NCBI RefSeq assembly: GCF_008704555.1
Contig: NZ_CP023702.1
Span: 5,680,001 to 5,744,000, forward strand
Direction: 5' to 3'
Length of the DNA stretch: 64,000 bases
From: Streptomyces nitrosporeus
GTDB lineage: Bacteria > Actinomycetota > Actinomycetes > Streptomycetales > Streptomycetaceae
Part shown: positions 17,579 through 26,650 of the stretch, piece after piece
How positions within the stretch are numbered: the stretch's first letter is position 1
Layout of the letters: each line of letters starts with the position of its first letter
The notes under the pieces: model-generated
Seen by the model: the letters and a program-made list of their open reading frames with translations, nothing else
Database searches by the model: none
Told to the model about the DNA's origin: nothing
Translations under genes and position numbers: made by a program

Positions 17579-17685
17579 GCCGGGAGTATCGCCACGCCCC
17601 ACCGGCGGCGGCCTGCGCTGATCGGCCGATCAGGCGTACCGCCGGCCGGCGCCGAAGACCCGGACGGAAGGGGAGCCCCGGCCTC

Positions 17686-18408
17686 TCAGCCGCGTACCCC
17701 GCACAGGTGCAGCAGCGCGGCGACCCGCCGGTACGGGTCCGTCCGCCCGGCCCGGTCCTCGGCGGCCAGCACCCGCTCCAGCTCCCCGCCGCCCGGCAGT
17801 TCCGCCTCGTTGGGCACGTTGTCGGTGAAGACCCGCACGCCGTACCAGGCGTGCAGCGGGGCCGCGATCCCGGCGAGTGTGGCGGTCAGCGTCTCCAGCC
17901 GGTCCGCCCGCACGGCCAGGCCCAGCCGGTTGGTGTACGTGTCCGACTCGAAGGCCGCCAGCGCGGCGCCGAAGTCCCCCGCCGTCCCCGGCCGCATCGC
18001 CAGGGCGTCCGCGTTCCGTACGAGCAGGGACAGCAGGCCGTCGGGCGCCAGCACCCGGGCCAGTCCCGCCAGCAGGGCGTCCGGCTCGTCGATGTACATC
18101 AGGACGCCGTGGCAGAGGACCACGTCGAAACTGCCGGGCAGGAAGTGCACCCCGGTCTCGCGGCCGTCGCCCTCGATGATCCGCATCCGCTCCCGGATGC
18201 CCTCGGGCTCGACGGCGAGGGCCTCGCGCGCGACCCGCACCATCTCCGCGTCCGACTCCAGCCCGGTCACCGAGTGACCGGCCCGCGCCAGACGCAGGGC
18301 CTGCGTGCCCTGGCCCATGCCGACGTCGAGCACCCGCAGCCGCCTCCCCACCGGGAAACGGGCGGCTATCTGCTCGTCCAGCTGCCGTGCCACCAGCTCC
18401 TGGCGCAC
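17686..18408 (-). CDS. SAM-dependent methyltransferase, class I
   Basis: A Rossmann-fold methyltransferase: motif I VLDVGMGQGTQAL binds SAM, followed by VTGLESDAEM (motif II acidic residue), IIEGDGRET and FDVVLCHGVLMYID. It resembles the CmoA/SmtA-like group, but the substrate is unknown. The coordinates use GTG 18408 (240 residues). The frame stays open and protein-like for 24 more codons (SSRWLEGLGGLRN...) up to a CTG at 18483 that overlaps the TGA of the DUF3043 gene and has GGGGAG eight bases upstream. The true start may be that CTG (265 residues). Confidence 0.85.
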   Translation of the reverse strand: MRQELVARQLDEQIAARFPVGRRLRVLDVGMGQGTQALRLARAGHSVTGLESDAEMVRVAREALAVEPEGIRERMRIIEGDGRETGVHFLPGSFDVVLCHGVLMYIDEPDALLAGLARVLAPDGLLSLLVRNADALAMRPGTAGDFGAALAAFESDTYTNRLGLAVRADRLETLTATLAGIAAPLHAWYGVRVFTDNVPNEAELPGGGELERVLAAEDRAGRTDPYRRVAALLHLCGVRG

Positions 18409-18479
18409 GACGTTGCGGAGCCCGCCGAGCCCCTCCAGCCACCGGGACGAGACCCCCGTGAAGCCGGAGGTCTCCGTAC

Positions 18480-19079
18480 TCAGGGCCGCTCTCCCCGCTT
18501 GACCTGCGGCTTGGGCAGCCGCAGCCGGCGCATCTGTAGCGTACGCATCAGGCCGTACGCCACCGCGCCGCGCTTGGGCTGGTCCGGGAAGCGCTCGGCC
18601 AGCTGCTTCCTGAGCCGGAAGCCGAGACCGATGGAGTCCAGCACGATCAGCACGATCACGCCGAGCCAGAGCAGCAGCGAGATGTTCTGGATGCTGGGGA
18701 TCTGGATGACGCTCAGGACCAGGATGACCACCGCGAGCGGGAGGAAGTACTCGGCGATGCAGAAGCGGGAGTCCACGAAGTCACGGACGAAGCGCCGCAC
18801 GGGGCCCTTGTCGCGTACCGGCAGATAACGCTCGTCACCCGAGGCGAGCGCCTCACGCTGCCTGGCCAGGTCCGCGCGGCGCGCCTCACGCTGGCGCTTC
18901 GCCGCGGCCTTGCGGTCCAGCGGGGCGCCGCTGGAGGCACGCCGGCGCTGCGTCTGGGCCTCGCTGCGCTTGGGGGTAGGGCGACCCTTGGGTGCCTGCG
19001 GGTCGCGGGGCTGCTTGGAGAGGTCCGCCGTCACCTTGCCGGTGGGGGCCTTCTCTTCCTTGGAACGGCTACGGAACAC
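18480..19079 (-). CDS. DUF3043 membrane protein
   Basis: A 199-residue protein. The first 90 residues are highly charged with many Arg, Lys and Gln (KPTPKRSEAQTQRR-like), then come two membrane helices (about 120-138 and 143-163) and a basic cytoplasmic tail. The segment VRDFVDSRFCIAEYFLPLA just before the first helix is the DUF3043 signature, found throughout actinobacteria with unknown function. The start is GTG 19079, with a weak ribosome site. The TGA stop overlaps the possible CTG start of the methyltransferase, so the two genes are likely one operon. It is divergent from pspA. Confidence 0.85.
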   Translation of the reverse strand: MFRSRSKEEKAPTGKVTADLSKQPRDPQAPKGRPTPKRSEAQTQRRRASSGAPLDRKAAAKRQREARRADLARQREALASGDERYLPVRDKGPVRRFVRDFVDSRFCIAEYFLPLAVVILVLSVIQIPSIQNISLLLWLGVIVLIVLDSIGLGFRLRKQLAERFPDQPKRGAVAYGLMRTLQMRRLRLPKPQVKRGERP

Positions 19080-19363
19080 AAGGCCCAAGGGTACGGGGTC
19101 GATCAGGACGGATGAGGACCGGGCGGGAACGATCCGGCAACGGCACGCGTCCTGATAAGCGTCCCGACAGGGGCAGAACGGACGTTGCCGACGCTTTCCC
19201 TGAGGGTCTTCTACACCCTGGGCGGGAGTGATCACCGGCGGCAGTCGTCCTTGGGGAGGAGCACATCCGCGCCCGAACAGTGCGGTAATGGAGACAGGGC
19301 CCGTACTGTGGGTTCTGTTGGAGTGCCGGAGCTCAGTCCGTCAGAAGGGGGCGCGCGAAGCCC

Positions 19364-20158
19364 ATGAGCGGTGTCATGAAGCGTATGGGGATGATCTTCC
19401 GCGCGAAGGCAAACAAGGCCCTTGACCGGGCCGAGGATCCGCGCGAGACCCTGGATTACTCGTACCAGAAGCAGCTGGAGCTGCTTCAGAAGGTGCGCCG
19501 CGGCGTCGCCGACGTGGCGACCTCGCGCAAACGGCTGGAGCTGCAGCTCAACCAGCTGCAGGGGCAGTCGTCCAAGCTGGAGGACCAGGGCCGCAAGGCG
19601 CTCGCGCTCGGCCGCGAGGACCTGGCCCGCGAGGCGCTGTCCCGGCGCGCCGCCCTCCAGCAGCAGGTCACCGACCTGGAGACGCAGCACCAGACGCTGC
19701 AGGGCGAGGAGGAGAAACTCACCCTCGCCGCCCAGCGGCTCCAGGCCAAGGTCGACGCCTTCCGCACGAAGAAGGAGACCATCAAGGCCACCTACACCGC
19801 GGCCCAGGCGCAGACCCGGATCGGCGAGGCATTCTCCGGTATCTCCGAGGAGATGGGCGACGTCGGTCTGGCGATCCAGCGGGCCGAGGACAAGACCCAG
19901 CAGCTCCAGGCCCGTGCCGGGGCCATCGACGAGCTGCTGGCTTCCGGTGCCCTGGACGACCCCTCGGGAACCGCCAAGGACGACATCGCCGCCGAGTTGG
20001 ACCGGATCTCGGGCGGCAGCGATGTAGAACTGGAACTGCAGCGCATGAAGGCCGAGCTGGCCGGCGGCTCCTCCGCGCAGCAGCAGGCGATCGAGGGCGG
20101 CACGCAGGACGCCGCGCCGCAGTCGCAGCAGTCCCCGCACAAGTTCGACAAGCAGTGA
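19364..20158 (+). CDS. pspA: PspA/IM30-family envelope stress protein
   Basis: A 264-residue, almost wholly helical protein with no hydrophobic segment. PspA proteins form oligomeric coats on the inner face of the membrane and protect against loss of membrane integrity. The N-terminal amphipathic helix (MKRMGMIFRAKANKAL) and the long coiled coil from about 25 to 190 (e.g. SRKRLELQLNQLQGQ, then LTLAAQRLQAKVDAFRTKKE) are typical. The C-terminus is Gln-rich. It is preceded by a 284-base divergent promoter region and followed 10 bases later by the PspAA gene. Confidence 0.92.
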   Translation: MSGVMKRMGMIFRAKANKALDRAEDPRETLDYSYQKQLELLQKVRRGVADVATSRKRLELQLNQLQGQSSKLEDQGRKALALGREDLAREALSRRAALQQQVTDLETQHQTLQGEEEKLTLAAQRLQAKVDAFRTKKETIKATYTAAQAQTRIGEAFSGISEEMGDVGLAIQRAEDKTQQLQARAGAIDELLASGALDDPSGTAKDDIAAELDRISGGSDVELELQRMKAELAGGSSAQQQAIEGGTQDAAPQSQQSPHKFDKQ

Positions 20159-20168
20159 GGGCGGCGTC

Positions 20169-20447
20169 GTGATCGTACGGATCATGGGGGAGGGCCAGGT
20201 AGAGCTGGCCGACAGTCATGTCGCCGAGCTGAACACGCTCGACGACCTCCTGCTCACCGAGATGGAGCGGGGTGACGGGCCGGGGTTCCGCGGCACGCTG
20301 CACGCGCTCCTCCACCGGGTGCGCGAGCTCGGCACCCCCCTGCCGGACGACTCCCTGGAGCCGTCCGAGCTGATCCTGCCGTCCCCCGACGCAGATCTCG
20401 AAGAGGTACGCGCCATGCTCGGCGACGACGGGCTGATCCCCGGCTGA
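20169..20447 (+). CDS. pspAA: PspA-associated protein PspAA
   Basis: A 92-residue acidic protein starting MIVRIMGEGQ. It contains LNTLDDLLLTEMERGD and the C-terminal block LPSPDADLEEVRAMLGDDGLIPG, both hallmarks of the small PspAA partner found directly after pspA in actinobacteria. The family is implicated in the phage-shock-type envelope response, and its mechanism is not established. It is almost certainly cotranslated with pspA. Confidence 0.88.
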   Translation: MIVRIMGEGQVELADSHVAELNTLDDLLLTEMERGDGPGFRGTLHALLHRVRELGTPLPDDSLEPSELILPSPDADLEEVRAMLGDDGLIPG

Positions 20448-20561
20448 CCGGCTCCGCCCCCGCGCACTCCCGCCGCGCCCCGCCCGGTCCCACCGGTGCG
20501 GGGCGCCGTGCCGGTGGGACCGATCCGCCGGGTACCGGGGCGCACAGGGTGCGACACGCCG

Positions 20562-20567
20562 TACCGT
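20562..20567 (+). promoter_or_regulatory. -10 box for the sensor kinase (probably leaderless)
   Basis: TACCGT ends 8 bases before the GTG of the kinase gene. No ribosome binding site is visible, so the mRNA may begin at the start codon. Confidence 0.35.
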
Positions 20568-20575
20568 AGCTGGAC

Positions 20576-21892
20576 GTGACCACCCTTCCGACAGGGTTCG
20601 CGCGTGCCCGCCGCTGGCTGCGCGGCCACCCCCTCGCCTTCGACGGGGCACTCGCCGCGGGCGTCCTCGTCTGCATGGTCTGCGCCTCGTTCGCCGAGCC
20701 GCACCCCGGGCACGGGCCCAGCTTCGGGGTCCGCGCCCCCGACACCTCCAGCGTCCTGCTCATGGTCCTCGGCGCGGCGGCCCTCGTACGGCGGCGGAGC
20801 CGGCCCATGGAGGTCCTCGCCGCCACCGGCGCGCTGAGCATCGCCGAGTTCCTGCTGAGCGACCCGCCCGCCCCCGTCGTGATGAGCGTGGTAGTCGCCC
20901 TGTACACCGTGGCCGCCCGCACCGACCGGCCCACCACCTGGCGGGTGGGCCTGCTGACCATGGTCTCGCTGACCATGGCCGCGATGGTGGTCGGCTCCTC
21001 CCCCTGGTACAGCCAGGAGAACGTCGGCGTACTCGCCTGGCTCGGGCTCGCGGGCGCCACCGGGGACGCCGTGCGCAGCCGGCGGGCCTTCGTCGACGCG
21101 ATCAGGGAACGGGCCGAGCGCGCGGAACGCACCCGCGAGGAGGAGGCCCGCCGCCGGGTCGCCGAGGAGCGCCTGCGCATCGCCCGCGACCTCCACGACG
21201 TCGTCGCCCACCACATCGCCCTGGTCAACGTCCAGGCCGGGGTCGCCGCCCACGTCATGGACAAGCGCCCGGACCAGGCCAAGGAGGCCCTGGCCCATGT
21301 ACGCCAGGCCAGCCGCTCCGCACTCGACGAGCTCAGGTCCACCGTCGGACTGCTGCGCCAGTCCGGCGACCCCGAGGCCCCCACCGAACCGGCGCCCGGC
21401 CTCGCCGTCCTCGACGACCTGGTCGCCACCTTCCGCAACGCCGGCCTGCCCGTCGAGGTGGCCCGGACCGACCGCGACGAACCGCTGCCCGCGGCCGTCG
21501 ACCTGGCGGCCTACCGCATCATCCAGGAGGCCCTGACCAACGTCCGCAAGCACGCGGGGGCCCACGCCAGGGCGGAGGTCAGCGTCGTACGGGCCGGGGC
21601 GAGCGCCGAGGTCACGGTGCTCGACGACGGCACCGGGACCGCCGCCGGCGCGGACCGGGCCGACGGCGGCGGACACGGCCTCCTCGGCATGCGGGAACGC
21701 GTCACCGCGCTCGGCGGGGCACTGACCGCGGGCCCCCGGTACGGCGGCGGCTTCCGGGTCCATGCGATCCTGCCCCTCACCACCGGCGCGGACGGCGAAC
21801 CGGCCCGGGACACGGGGCAGAGGGCGGGGGGATGCGTCCTGCGGGCGGCCCCCGGCGACAGCAGGACATCCACCACGGGGGAACGCGTATGA
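20576..21892 (+). CDS. Two-component sensor histidine kinase (NarL/DesK type)
   Basis: A 438-residue membrane sensor. Four to five hydrophobic helices fill residues 15-175, with almost no external loop, so the signal is probably sensed in the membrane. The dimerisation/phosphoacceptor helix has the HisKA_3 motif RIARDLHDVVAHH, and the ATP-binding domain shows EALTNVRKHA and GHGLLGMRERV. It overlaps the response regulator by ATGA and sits just upstream of an RND permease, which suggests a membrane or toxic-compound stress response. The stimulus is unknown. Confidence 0.92.
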   Translation: MTTLPTGFARARRWLRGHPLAFDGALAAGVLVCMVCASFAEPHPGHGPSFGVRAPDTSSVLLMVLGAAALVRRRSRPMEVLAATGALSIAEFLLSDPPAPVVMSVVVALYTVAARTDRPTTWRVGLLTMVSLTMAAMVVGSSPWYSQENVGVLAWLGLAGATGDAVRSRRAFVDAIRERAERAERTREEEARRRVAEERLRIARDLHDVVAHHIALVNVQAGVAAHVMDKRPDQAKEALAHVRQASRSALDELRSTVGLLRQSGDPEAPTEPAPGLAVLDDLVATFRNAGLPVEVARTDRDEPLPAAVDLAAYRIIQEALTNVRKHAGAHARAEVSVVRAGASAEVTVLDDGTGTAAGADRADGGGHGLLGMRERVTALGGALTAGPRYGGGFRVHAILPLTTGADGEPARDTGQRAGGCVLRAAPGDSRTSTTGERV

Positions 21893-22584
21893 CACCGATC
21901 AGGGTGCTGCTCGCCGACGATCAGGCGCTGCTGCGCAGCGCGTTCCGGGTACTGGTCGACTCCGAGCCCGACATGCGGGTCGTGGGCGAGGCCGCGGACG
22001 GCGCCCAGGCCGTCGAGCTGGCCCGCGCCACCCGGGCGGACGTGGTCCTCATGGACATCCGGATGCCCGGCACCGACGGACTCACCGCCACCCGCGCCAT
22101 CAGCGCCGACCCGGAACTCGCCGGCGTACGGATCGTCATGCTCACCACCTTCGAGGTGGACGAGTACGTGGTCCAGGCGCTGCGCGCGGGCGCCGCCGGC
22201 TTCCTGGGCAAGGGGGCCGAGCCGGACGAACTGCTGAACGCCATCCGGCTCGCCGCCGCCGGGGAGTCCCTGCTCTCACCCGCCGCGACCAAGGGGCTCA
22301 TCGCCACGTTCCTCGCCCAGGGCGGCAGCGCCGGCGAGGGGCCCGCCGACACCCCGGCCGCCTACGCCGAGCAGCTCGCCGCGCTCACCGGCCGTGAGCG
22401 GGAGGTGCTCGTGCTCGTCGCCGGAGGGCACACCAACGACCGGATCGCCGAACGGCTGGCGGTCAGCCCGCTCACCGTCAAGACCCATGTGAACCGGGCC
22501 ATGGCGAAACTCGGCGCACGGGACCGCGCCCAATTGGTCGTCATTGCGTACGAATCGGGCCTGGTGCGCCCCCGGGCCGACTGA
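21889..22584 (+). CDS. LuxR-family two-component response regulator
   Basis: The product has 231 residues. The N-terminal receiver domain has the acidic pair in LLADDQALL, the phosphorylated Asp in VVLMDIRMPGTDG, and the conserved Lys in FLGKGAEPDEL. The C-terminal LuxR HTH is LTGREREVLVLVAGG with SPLTVKTHVNRAMAKLG. ATG 21889 overlaps the kinase stop codon, showing translational coupling. It is the cognate partner of the preceding kinase. The RND permease gene 170 bases downstream on the same strand is the most obvious target. Confidence 0.93.
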   Translation: MTPIRVLLADDQALLRSAFRVLVDSEPDMRVVGEAADGAQAVELARATRADVVLMDIRMPGTDGLTATRAISADPELAGVRIVMLTTFEVDEYVVQALRAGAAGFLGKGAEPDELLNAIRLAAAGESLLSPAATKGLIATFLAQGGSAGEGPADTPAAYAEQLAALTGREREVLVLVAGGHTNDRIAERLAVSPLTVKTHVNRAMAKLGARDRAQLVVIAYESGLVRPRAD

Positions 22585-22754
22585 CGGGTGGAGGCGGGGC
22601 GTACTCCAGCTGCGGTATGCCCGACATCAGAAAGCAACCCGGGGGGCGACGATTCCGTCACCCGGGCACGGCATCGTAGGGGTGGGCTGGCCGCGTCCCG
22701 TGCCGGCGAAGCGCCGCCCACCTGCCGCGTAAGCCACAGAAGAGAGACCCACCC

Positions 22755-25700
22755 ATGTCCTGGCTGTCCAGATTCAGCCTCGCGCAACGGGCGCTGATCG
22801 GGCTGATCTCGATCGTCGCGCTCGTGTTCGGGGCGATCGCGATACCCCAGCTCAAGCAGCAGCTGATGCCGACCATCGAACTGCCGATGGTGTCGGTACT
22901 GGCCCCCTACCAGGGCGCTTCTCCCGACGTGGTCGAGAAGCAGGTGGTCGAGCCTCTGGAGAACTCCATCAAGGCCGTCGACGGCGTCGAGGGCATCACC
23001 TCGACCGCCGGCGAGGGCAGCGCCGTCGTCATGGCGACCTTCGACTTCGGCGACGAAGGCACCAAGCAGCTCGTCGCGGACATCCAGCAGGCGGTGAACC
23101 GGGCCCGCAACCTGCTGCCCGCGGACGTCGACCCGCAGGTCATCGCCGGCTCCACGGACGACATCCCGACCGTCGTGCTGGCCGTCACCTCCGACAAGGA
23201 CCAGCAGGCGCTCGCCGACCAGCTCGACCGCACGGTCGTTCCCGCGCTGGAGGACATCGAGGGCGTCGGCCAGGTCTCCGTCGACGGTGTCCGGGACCTC
23301 CAGGTCTCCGTCGTCCCCGACGACAGGAAGCTGGCCGCGGCCGGACTGAACACCGCCGCGCTCTCCCAGGCCCTGCAGGCCGGCGGCGCGACCGTACCGG
23401 GCGGCTCCTTCTCCGAGGCCGGCAAGAGCCGCACCATCCAGGTCGGCGGCTCCTTCACCTCGCTGGAGCAGATCGAGGACCTCCAGGTCTTCGCCAAGGA
23501 CCCGGCGACCGGCAAGGCCGGTGAGCCGGTCCGCGTCGGCGACGTCGCCACCGTGAAGCAGGAGGCCGCCACCGCGGTCTCCCTCACCCGGACGAACGGC
23601 AAGCCGAGCCTCGCCGTCATGGCGACCATGGACCAGGACGGCAGTGCCGTCGCCATCTCCGACGCCGTCCAGGACCTGCTGCCGGACCTGCGCGAGGACC
23701 TCGGCTCGGGAGCCGAGCTGACCGTGGTCTCCGACCAGGGCCCCGCCGTCTCCGAGTCGATCTCCAGCCTCACCACCGAGGGCGCGCTCGGCCTGGTCTT
23801 CGCGGTCGTCGTGATCCTGGTCTTCCTCACCTCGATCCGCTCGACGCTGGTCACCGCGGTCTCCATCCCGCTCTCCGTCGTCCTCGCGCTGATCGTGCTC
23901 TGGACCCGCGACCTCTCGCTGAACATGCTCACGCTCGGCGCGCTGACCATCGCGATCGGCCGCGTCGTCGACGACTCGATCGTCGTCCTGGAGAACATCA
24001 AGCGGCACCTCGGATACGGCGAGGAACGCGAGTCGGCGATCATCACCGCCGTCAAGGAGGTCGCCGGCGCGATCACCGCCTCCACGCTCACCACCGTCGC
24101 GGTCTTCCTGCCCATCGGCCTGGTCGGCGGCATGGTCGGCCAGCTCTTCGGCTCGTTCTCCCTCACCGTCACCGCCGCCCTGCTGGCGTCGCTGCTGGTC
24201 TCCCTCACCGTCGTACCGGTCCTGTCGTACTGGTTCCTGCGCGCCCCCGAGGGCACCGAGGGGAACCCGGAGGAGGCACGCCGCCTGGCCGAGGAGAAGG
24301 AAGCCGCCAGCCGGCTCCAGCGGATGTACCTCCCGGTGCTCCGCTTCGCCACCGGCCGCCGCGCCGCCAGCCTCGTCATCGCCCTCGTGGTGCTCTTCGG
24401 CACCTTCGGCATGGCACCGCTGCTGAAGACGACCCTCTTCGAGGAGGGCGAGCAGGAAGTCCTCACCGTCAGCCAGGAACTCGCCCCCGGCACCAGCCTG
24501 GAAGCGGCCGACGAGGCCGCGCGGAAGGTCGAGAAGGTCCTCGCCGCCGACGAGGGCGTCAAGGACTACCAGGTCACCGTCGGCTCCTCCGGCTTCATGG
24601 CGGCCTTCGGCGGGGGCACGGGAGCCAACCAGGCGACCTACCAGGTCACGCTCAAGGACGCGGCGGACTACGCGGCGGCCGAGAAGCGGATCGAGGAGGC
24701 GCTCGGCAAGCTGGACGGCATCGGTGAGACGACCCTGGCCGCCGCCGGCTCGTTCGGTTCCCAGGACCTGAGCGTCACCGTGAAGGCCGCCGACGCGGAC
24801 GTCCTGAAGAAGGCGTCGGAGATGGTGCGCACCGAGGCCGCGAAGCTGGACGACGTCACCGACGTCCAGAGCGACCTGGCCCAGAGCGTTCCCCGGATCT
24901 CCGTCACGGCCAACGACAAGGCCGCGGCGGCCGGCTTCGACCAGACCGCCCTCGGCGGAGTGGTCGCGGGCGCGGTGCGCGGCACCCCGTCCGGCAAGGC
25001 GGTCATGGACGACACCGAGCGCGACATCGTCGTCAGGTCCGCGCACCCGGCCACCACCGTGGCCGAGCTGAAGGACCTGCCGCTCGGCCCCGTCACGCTC
25101 GGCGACGTCGCCGACGTGAAGCTGGTGCCAGGACCGGTCTCGATGACCAGGATCGACGGCCAGCGCGCCGCCACGATCACGGCCAAGCCGACCAGCGACG
25201 ACACCGGCGCGGTCAGCATGGAGTTCCAGAAGAAGCTCGACGCCCTGGACCTCCCCGAGGGCGCCACCGCCACCCTCGGCGGCGTCACCGAGGAGCAGGA
25301 GGAGGCCACCGCGAAGCTGCTGCTCGCCATGCTGGCGGCGGTCGCGATCGTCTTCATCCTGCTGGTCGCGACCTTCCGGTCGCTGATCCAGCCGCTGATC
25401 CTGCTGGTCTCCATCCCCTTCGCCGCGACGGGGGCCCTCGGTCTCCTGCTCGTCACCGGCACCCCGATGGGCGTCCCGGCGATGATCGGCATGCTGATGC
25501 TGATCGGCATCGTGGTCACCAACGCCATCGTGCTGATCGACCTGATCAACCAGTACCGGGCCCAGGGCATGGGCGTCGTCGAAGCAGTCATGGAAGGCGG
25601 GCGCCACCGGCTGCGCCCGATCCTGATGACGGCACTGGCGACGATCTTCGCCCTGCTCCCGATGGCCCTCGGCGTCACCGGAAAGGGCGGCTTCATCTCG

Positions 25701-25898
25701 CAGCCGCTGGCGCTCGTGGTGATCGGCGGTCTGATCACCTCGACGCTGCTGACGCTGCTCCTGGTACCGACGCTCTACGCGATGGTCGAACTCCGCAAGG
25801 AGCGCCGCGCGAAGAAGAAGGCGGACAAGCGGGCGGCGAAGTCCGGCCCGCAGGCCACGGCGGAGACGGAGCGCACGGCGGAGCCGTCGGGCGTGTAA
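22755..25898 (+). CDS. RND-superfamily efflux permease (AcrB/HAE-1-like)
   Basis: A 1047-residue inner-membrane pump with the duplicated RND layout. TM1 is at 12-32, followed by a large extracellular domain to about 330 with PN/PC-like repeats, then TM2-6. The motif GRVVDDSIVVLEN holds the proton-relay acidic pair in TM4. A second extracellular domain follows, then TM7-12 (VGVPAMIGMLMLIGIVVTNAIVLIDLI). The C-terminal tail is basic. No membrane-fusion partner or outer-membrane channel is encoded nearby, which is normal for a Gram-positive HAE-1 homologue. ATG 22755 has AGAGAG upstream. Substrate is unknown. The two-component pair just upstream may control it. Confidence 0.92.
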   Translation: MSWLSRFSLAQRALIGLISIVALVFGAIAIPQLKQQLMPTIELPMVSVLAPYQGASPDVVEKQVVEPLENSIKAVDGVEGITSTAGEGSAVVMATFDFGDEGTKQLVADIQQAVNRARNLLPADVDPQVIAGSTDDIPTVVLAVTSDKDQQALADQLDRTVVPALEDIEGVGQVSVDGVRDLQVSVVPDDRKLAAAGLNTAALSQALQAGGATVPGGSFSEAGKSRTIQVGGSFTSLEQIEDLQVFAKDPATGKAGEPVRVGDVATVKQEAATAVSLTRTNGKPSLAVMATMDQDGSAVAISDAVQDLLPDLREDLGSGAELTVVSDQGPAVSESISSLTTEGALGLVFAVVVILVFLTSIRSTLVTAVSIPLSVVLALIVLWTRDLSLNMLTLGALTIAIGRVVDDSIVVLENIKRHLGYGEERESAIITAVKEVAGAITASTLTTVAVFLPIGLVGGMVGQLFGSFSLTVTAALLASLLVSLTVVPVLSYWFLRAPEGTEGNPEEARRLAEEKEAASRLQRMYLPVLRFATGRRAASLVIALVVLFGTFGMAPLLKTTLFEEGEQEVLTVSQELAPGTSLEAADEAARKVEKVLAADEGVKDYQVTVGSSGFMAAFGGGTGANQATYQVTLKDAADYAAAEKRIEEALGKLDGIGETTLAAAGSFGSQDLSVTVKAADADVLKKASEMVRTEAAKLDDVTDVQSDLAQSVPRISVTANDKAAAAGFDQTALGGVVAGAVRGTPSGKAVMDDTERDIVVRSAHPATTVAELKDLPLGPVTLGDVADVKLVPGPVSMTRIDGQRAATITAKPTSDDTGAVSMEFQKKLDALDLPEGATATLGGVTEEQEEATAKLLLAMLAAVAIVFILLVATFRSLIQPLILLVSIPFAATGALGLLLVTGTPMGVPAMIGMLMLIGIVVTNAIVLIDLINQYRAQGMGVVEAVMEGGRHRLRPILMTALATIFALLPMALGVTGKGGFISQPLALVVIGGLITSTLLTLLLVPTLYAMVELRKERRAKKKADKRAAKSGPQATAETERTAEPSGV

Positions 25899-25912
25899 CC
25901 GGCTCGGACACG

Positions 25913-25956
25913 ACGACGGGCCTGTCCCACGCGAAGGCGTGGGACAGGCCCGTCGT
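25913..25956. terminator. Strong hairpin terminator after the RND gene
   Basis: The arms 25913-25932 and 25937-25956 form a perfect 20-bp stem closed by the loop GAAG, 15 bases after the RND stop and 7 bases before the remains of the DUF397 gene. It can act in both directions. Confidence 0.88.
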
Positions 25957-25962
25957 CCGTGG

Positions 25963-26167
25963 TCAGGCGCCGTGCTTGAGGGAGTCGACGAAGCTGGTCC
26001 AGGCGGGAGCCCGGAGGAGGAGCGCGGGGTCGGCGGGGTTCTTGCTGTCGCGTACGGGGACGATGCCGGGGTAGCCGTCGGCGACCTCGACGCACTCGCC
26101 GCCGTTGGTGTTGCTGTAGCTGCTGGCGCGCCAGGGGGGCGGTGCTCAGCTCGGGGATGTCTCGCAT
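25963..26167 (-). pseudogene. DUF397-domain gene broken by a one-base insertion
   Basis: The minus strand reads MRDIPELSTA from ATG 26167. After a run of six C (complement near 26145) the frame is wrong. Skipping one C restores a typical DUF397 protein: WRASSYSNTNGGECVEVADG, then VPVRDSKNPADPALLL, then AWTSFVDSLKHGA and stop at 25963. The 205-base length is not a multiple of three. DUF397 proteins normally follow an XRE-type HTH regulator gene, and none is present here. Either a decayed remnant or a consensus error in the homopolymer would explain this. Confidence 0.8.
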
Positions 26168-26314
26168 GGTGTGTAAGCCTCCACAACCGGCCGGATCATG
26201 TGCGCGGCACCGCGCGGCACAGGGCGACGATGGCGGTACAAACCGTAATCACCGCGCAGCGCCCCGCGCAGCGGAACACCCGACCGGAGGACCGACGAGA
26301 GGGGCCTCGGCGAC

Positions 26315-26623
26315 GTGGAGGGCCGCCCGCTGCGGCTGCTCCCCTGGACCAACGCCCAGGGCGCGCCCTGCTATCTCAGCACCGACGATCCGCACAGCAG
26401 GATGTCCCGGCTGGCCGACGAGGTGGAGGCGGACCTGCTGGATTCGGCGGAGTACGTACTGAAGGAAGCGCGGACCCTCCTGGCGGAACCGAAGGCGGGG
26501 GAGGGGGAGCTGAGGTTCGCGGGGGTGCGCCTCGCGGAGTCGCTGGAGGACACGCTGCGGATCGCGGCCGGCCGGGGTGTGCGGCTGGACGCGGAACTCA
26601 TGCGGGAGGGCGACGGAGGATGA
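26315..26623 (+). CDS. Small hypothetical protein of the XRE/DUF397-associated type
   Basis: The product has 102 residues and starts at a GTG with GAGAGGGG about 8 bases upstream. The N-terminus RPLRLLPWTNAQGAPCYLSTDD, followed by SRMSRLADEVEAD, matches a family of short Streptomyces proteins that usually sit beside XRE-HTH and DUF397 genes of the whiJ/abaA type. The rest is helical and acidic. It is divergent from the broken DUF397 gene and convergent with the caspase-STAND gene. The gene may be an orphan left from a regulatory cassette. Function is unknown. Confidence 0.7.
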   Translation: MEGRPLRLLPWTNAQGAPCYLSTDDPHSRMSRLADEVEADLLDSAEYVLKEARTLLAEPKAGEGELRFAGVRLAESLEDTLRIAAGRGVRLDAELMREGDGG

Positions 26624-26650
26624 CCGGCCGGGCGGCCGGGGCGGTGGCCG

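Noticed and set aside
25775..26167. 130-codon minus-strand frame starting at the DUF397 ATG
   Set aside because: After the first ten residues it is the wrong frame of the DUF397 gene and then runs antisense through the RND gene end.
22362..26186. 1274-codon minus-strand frame opposite the response regulator and RND genes
   Set aside because: Composition (His, Asp, Gln, Gly, Arg rich) and exact antisense overlap with clear genes mark it as a shadow frame.
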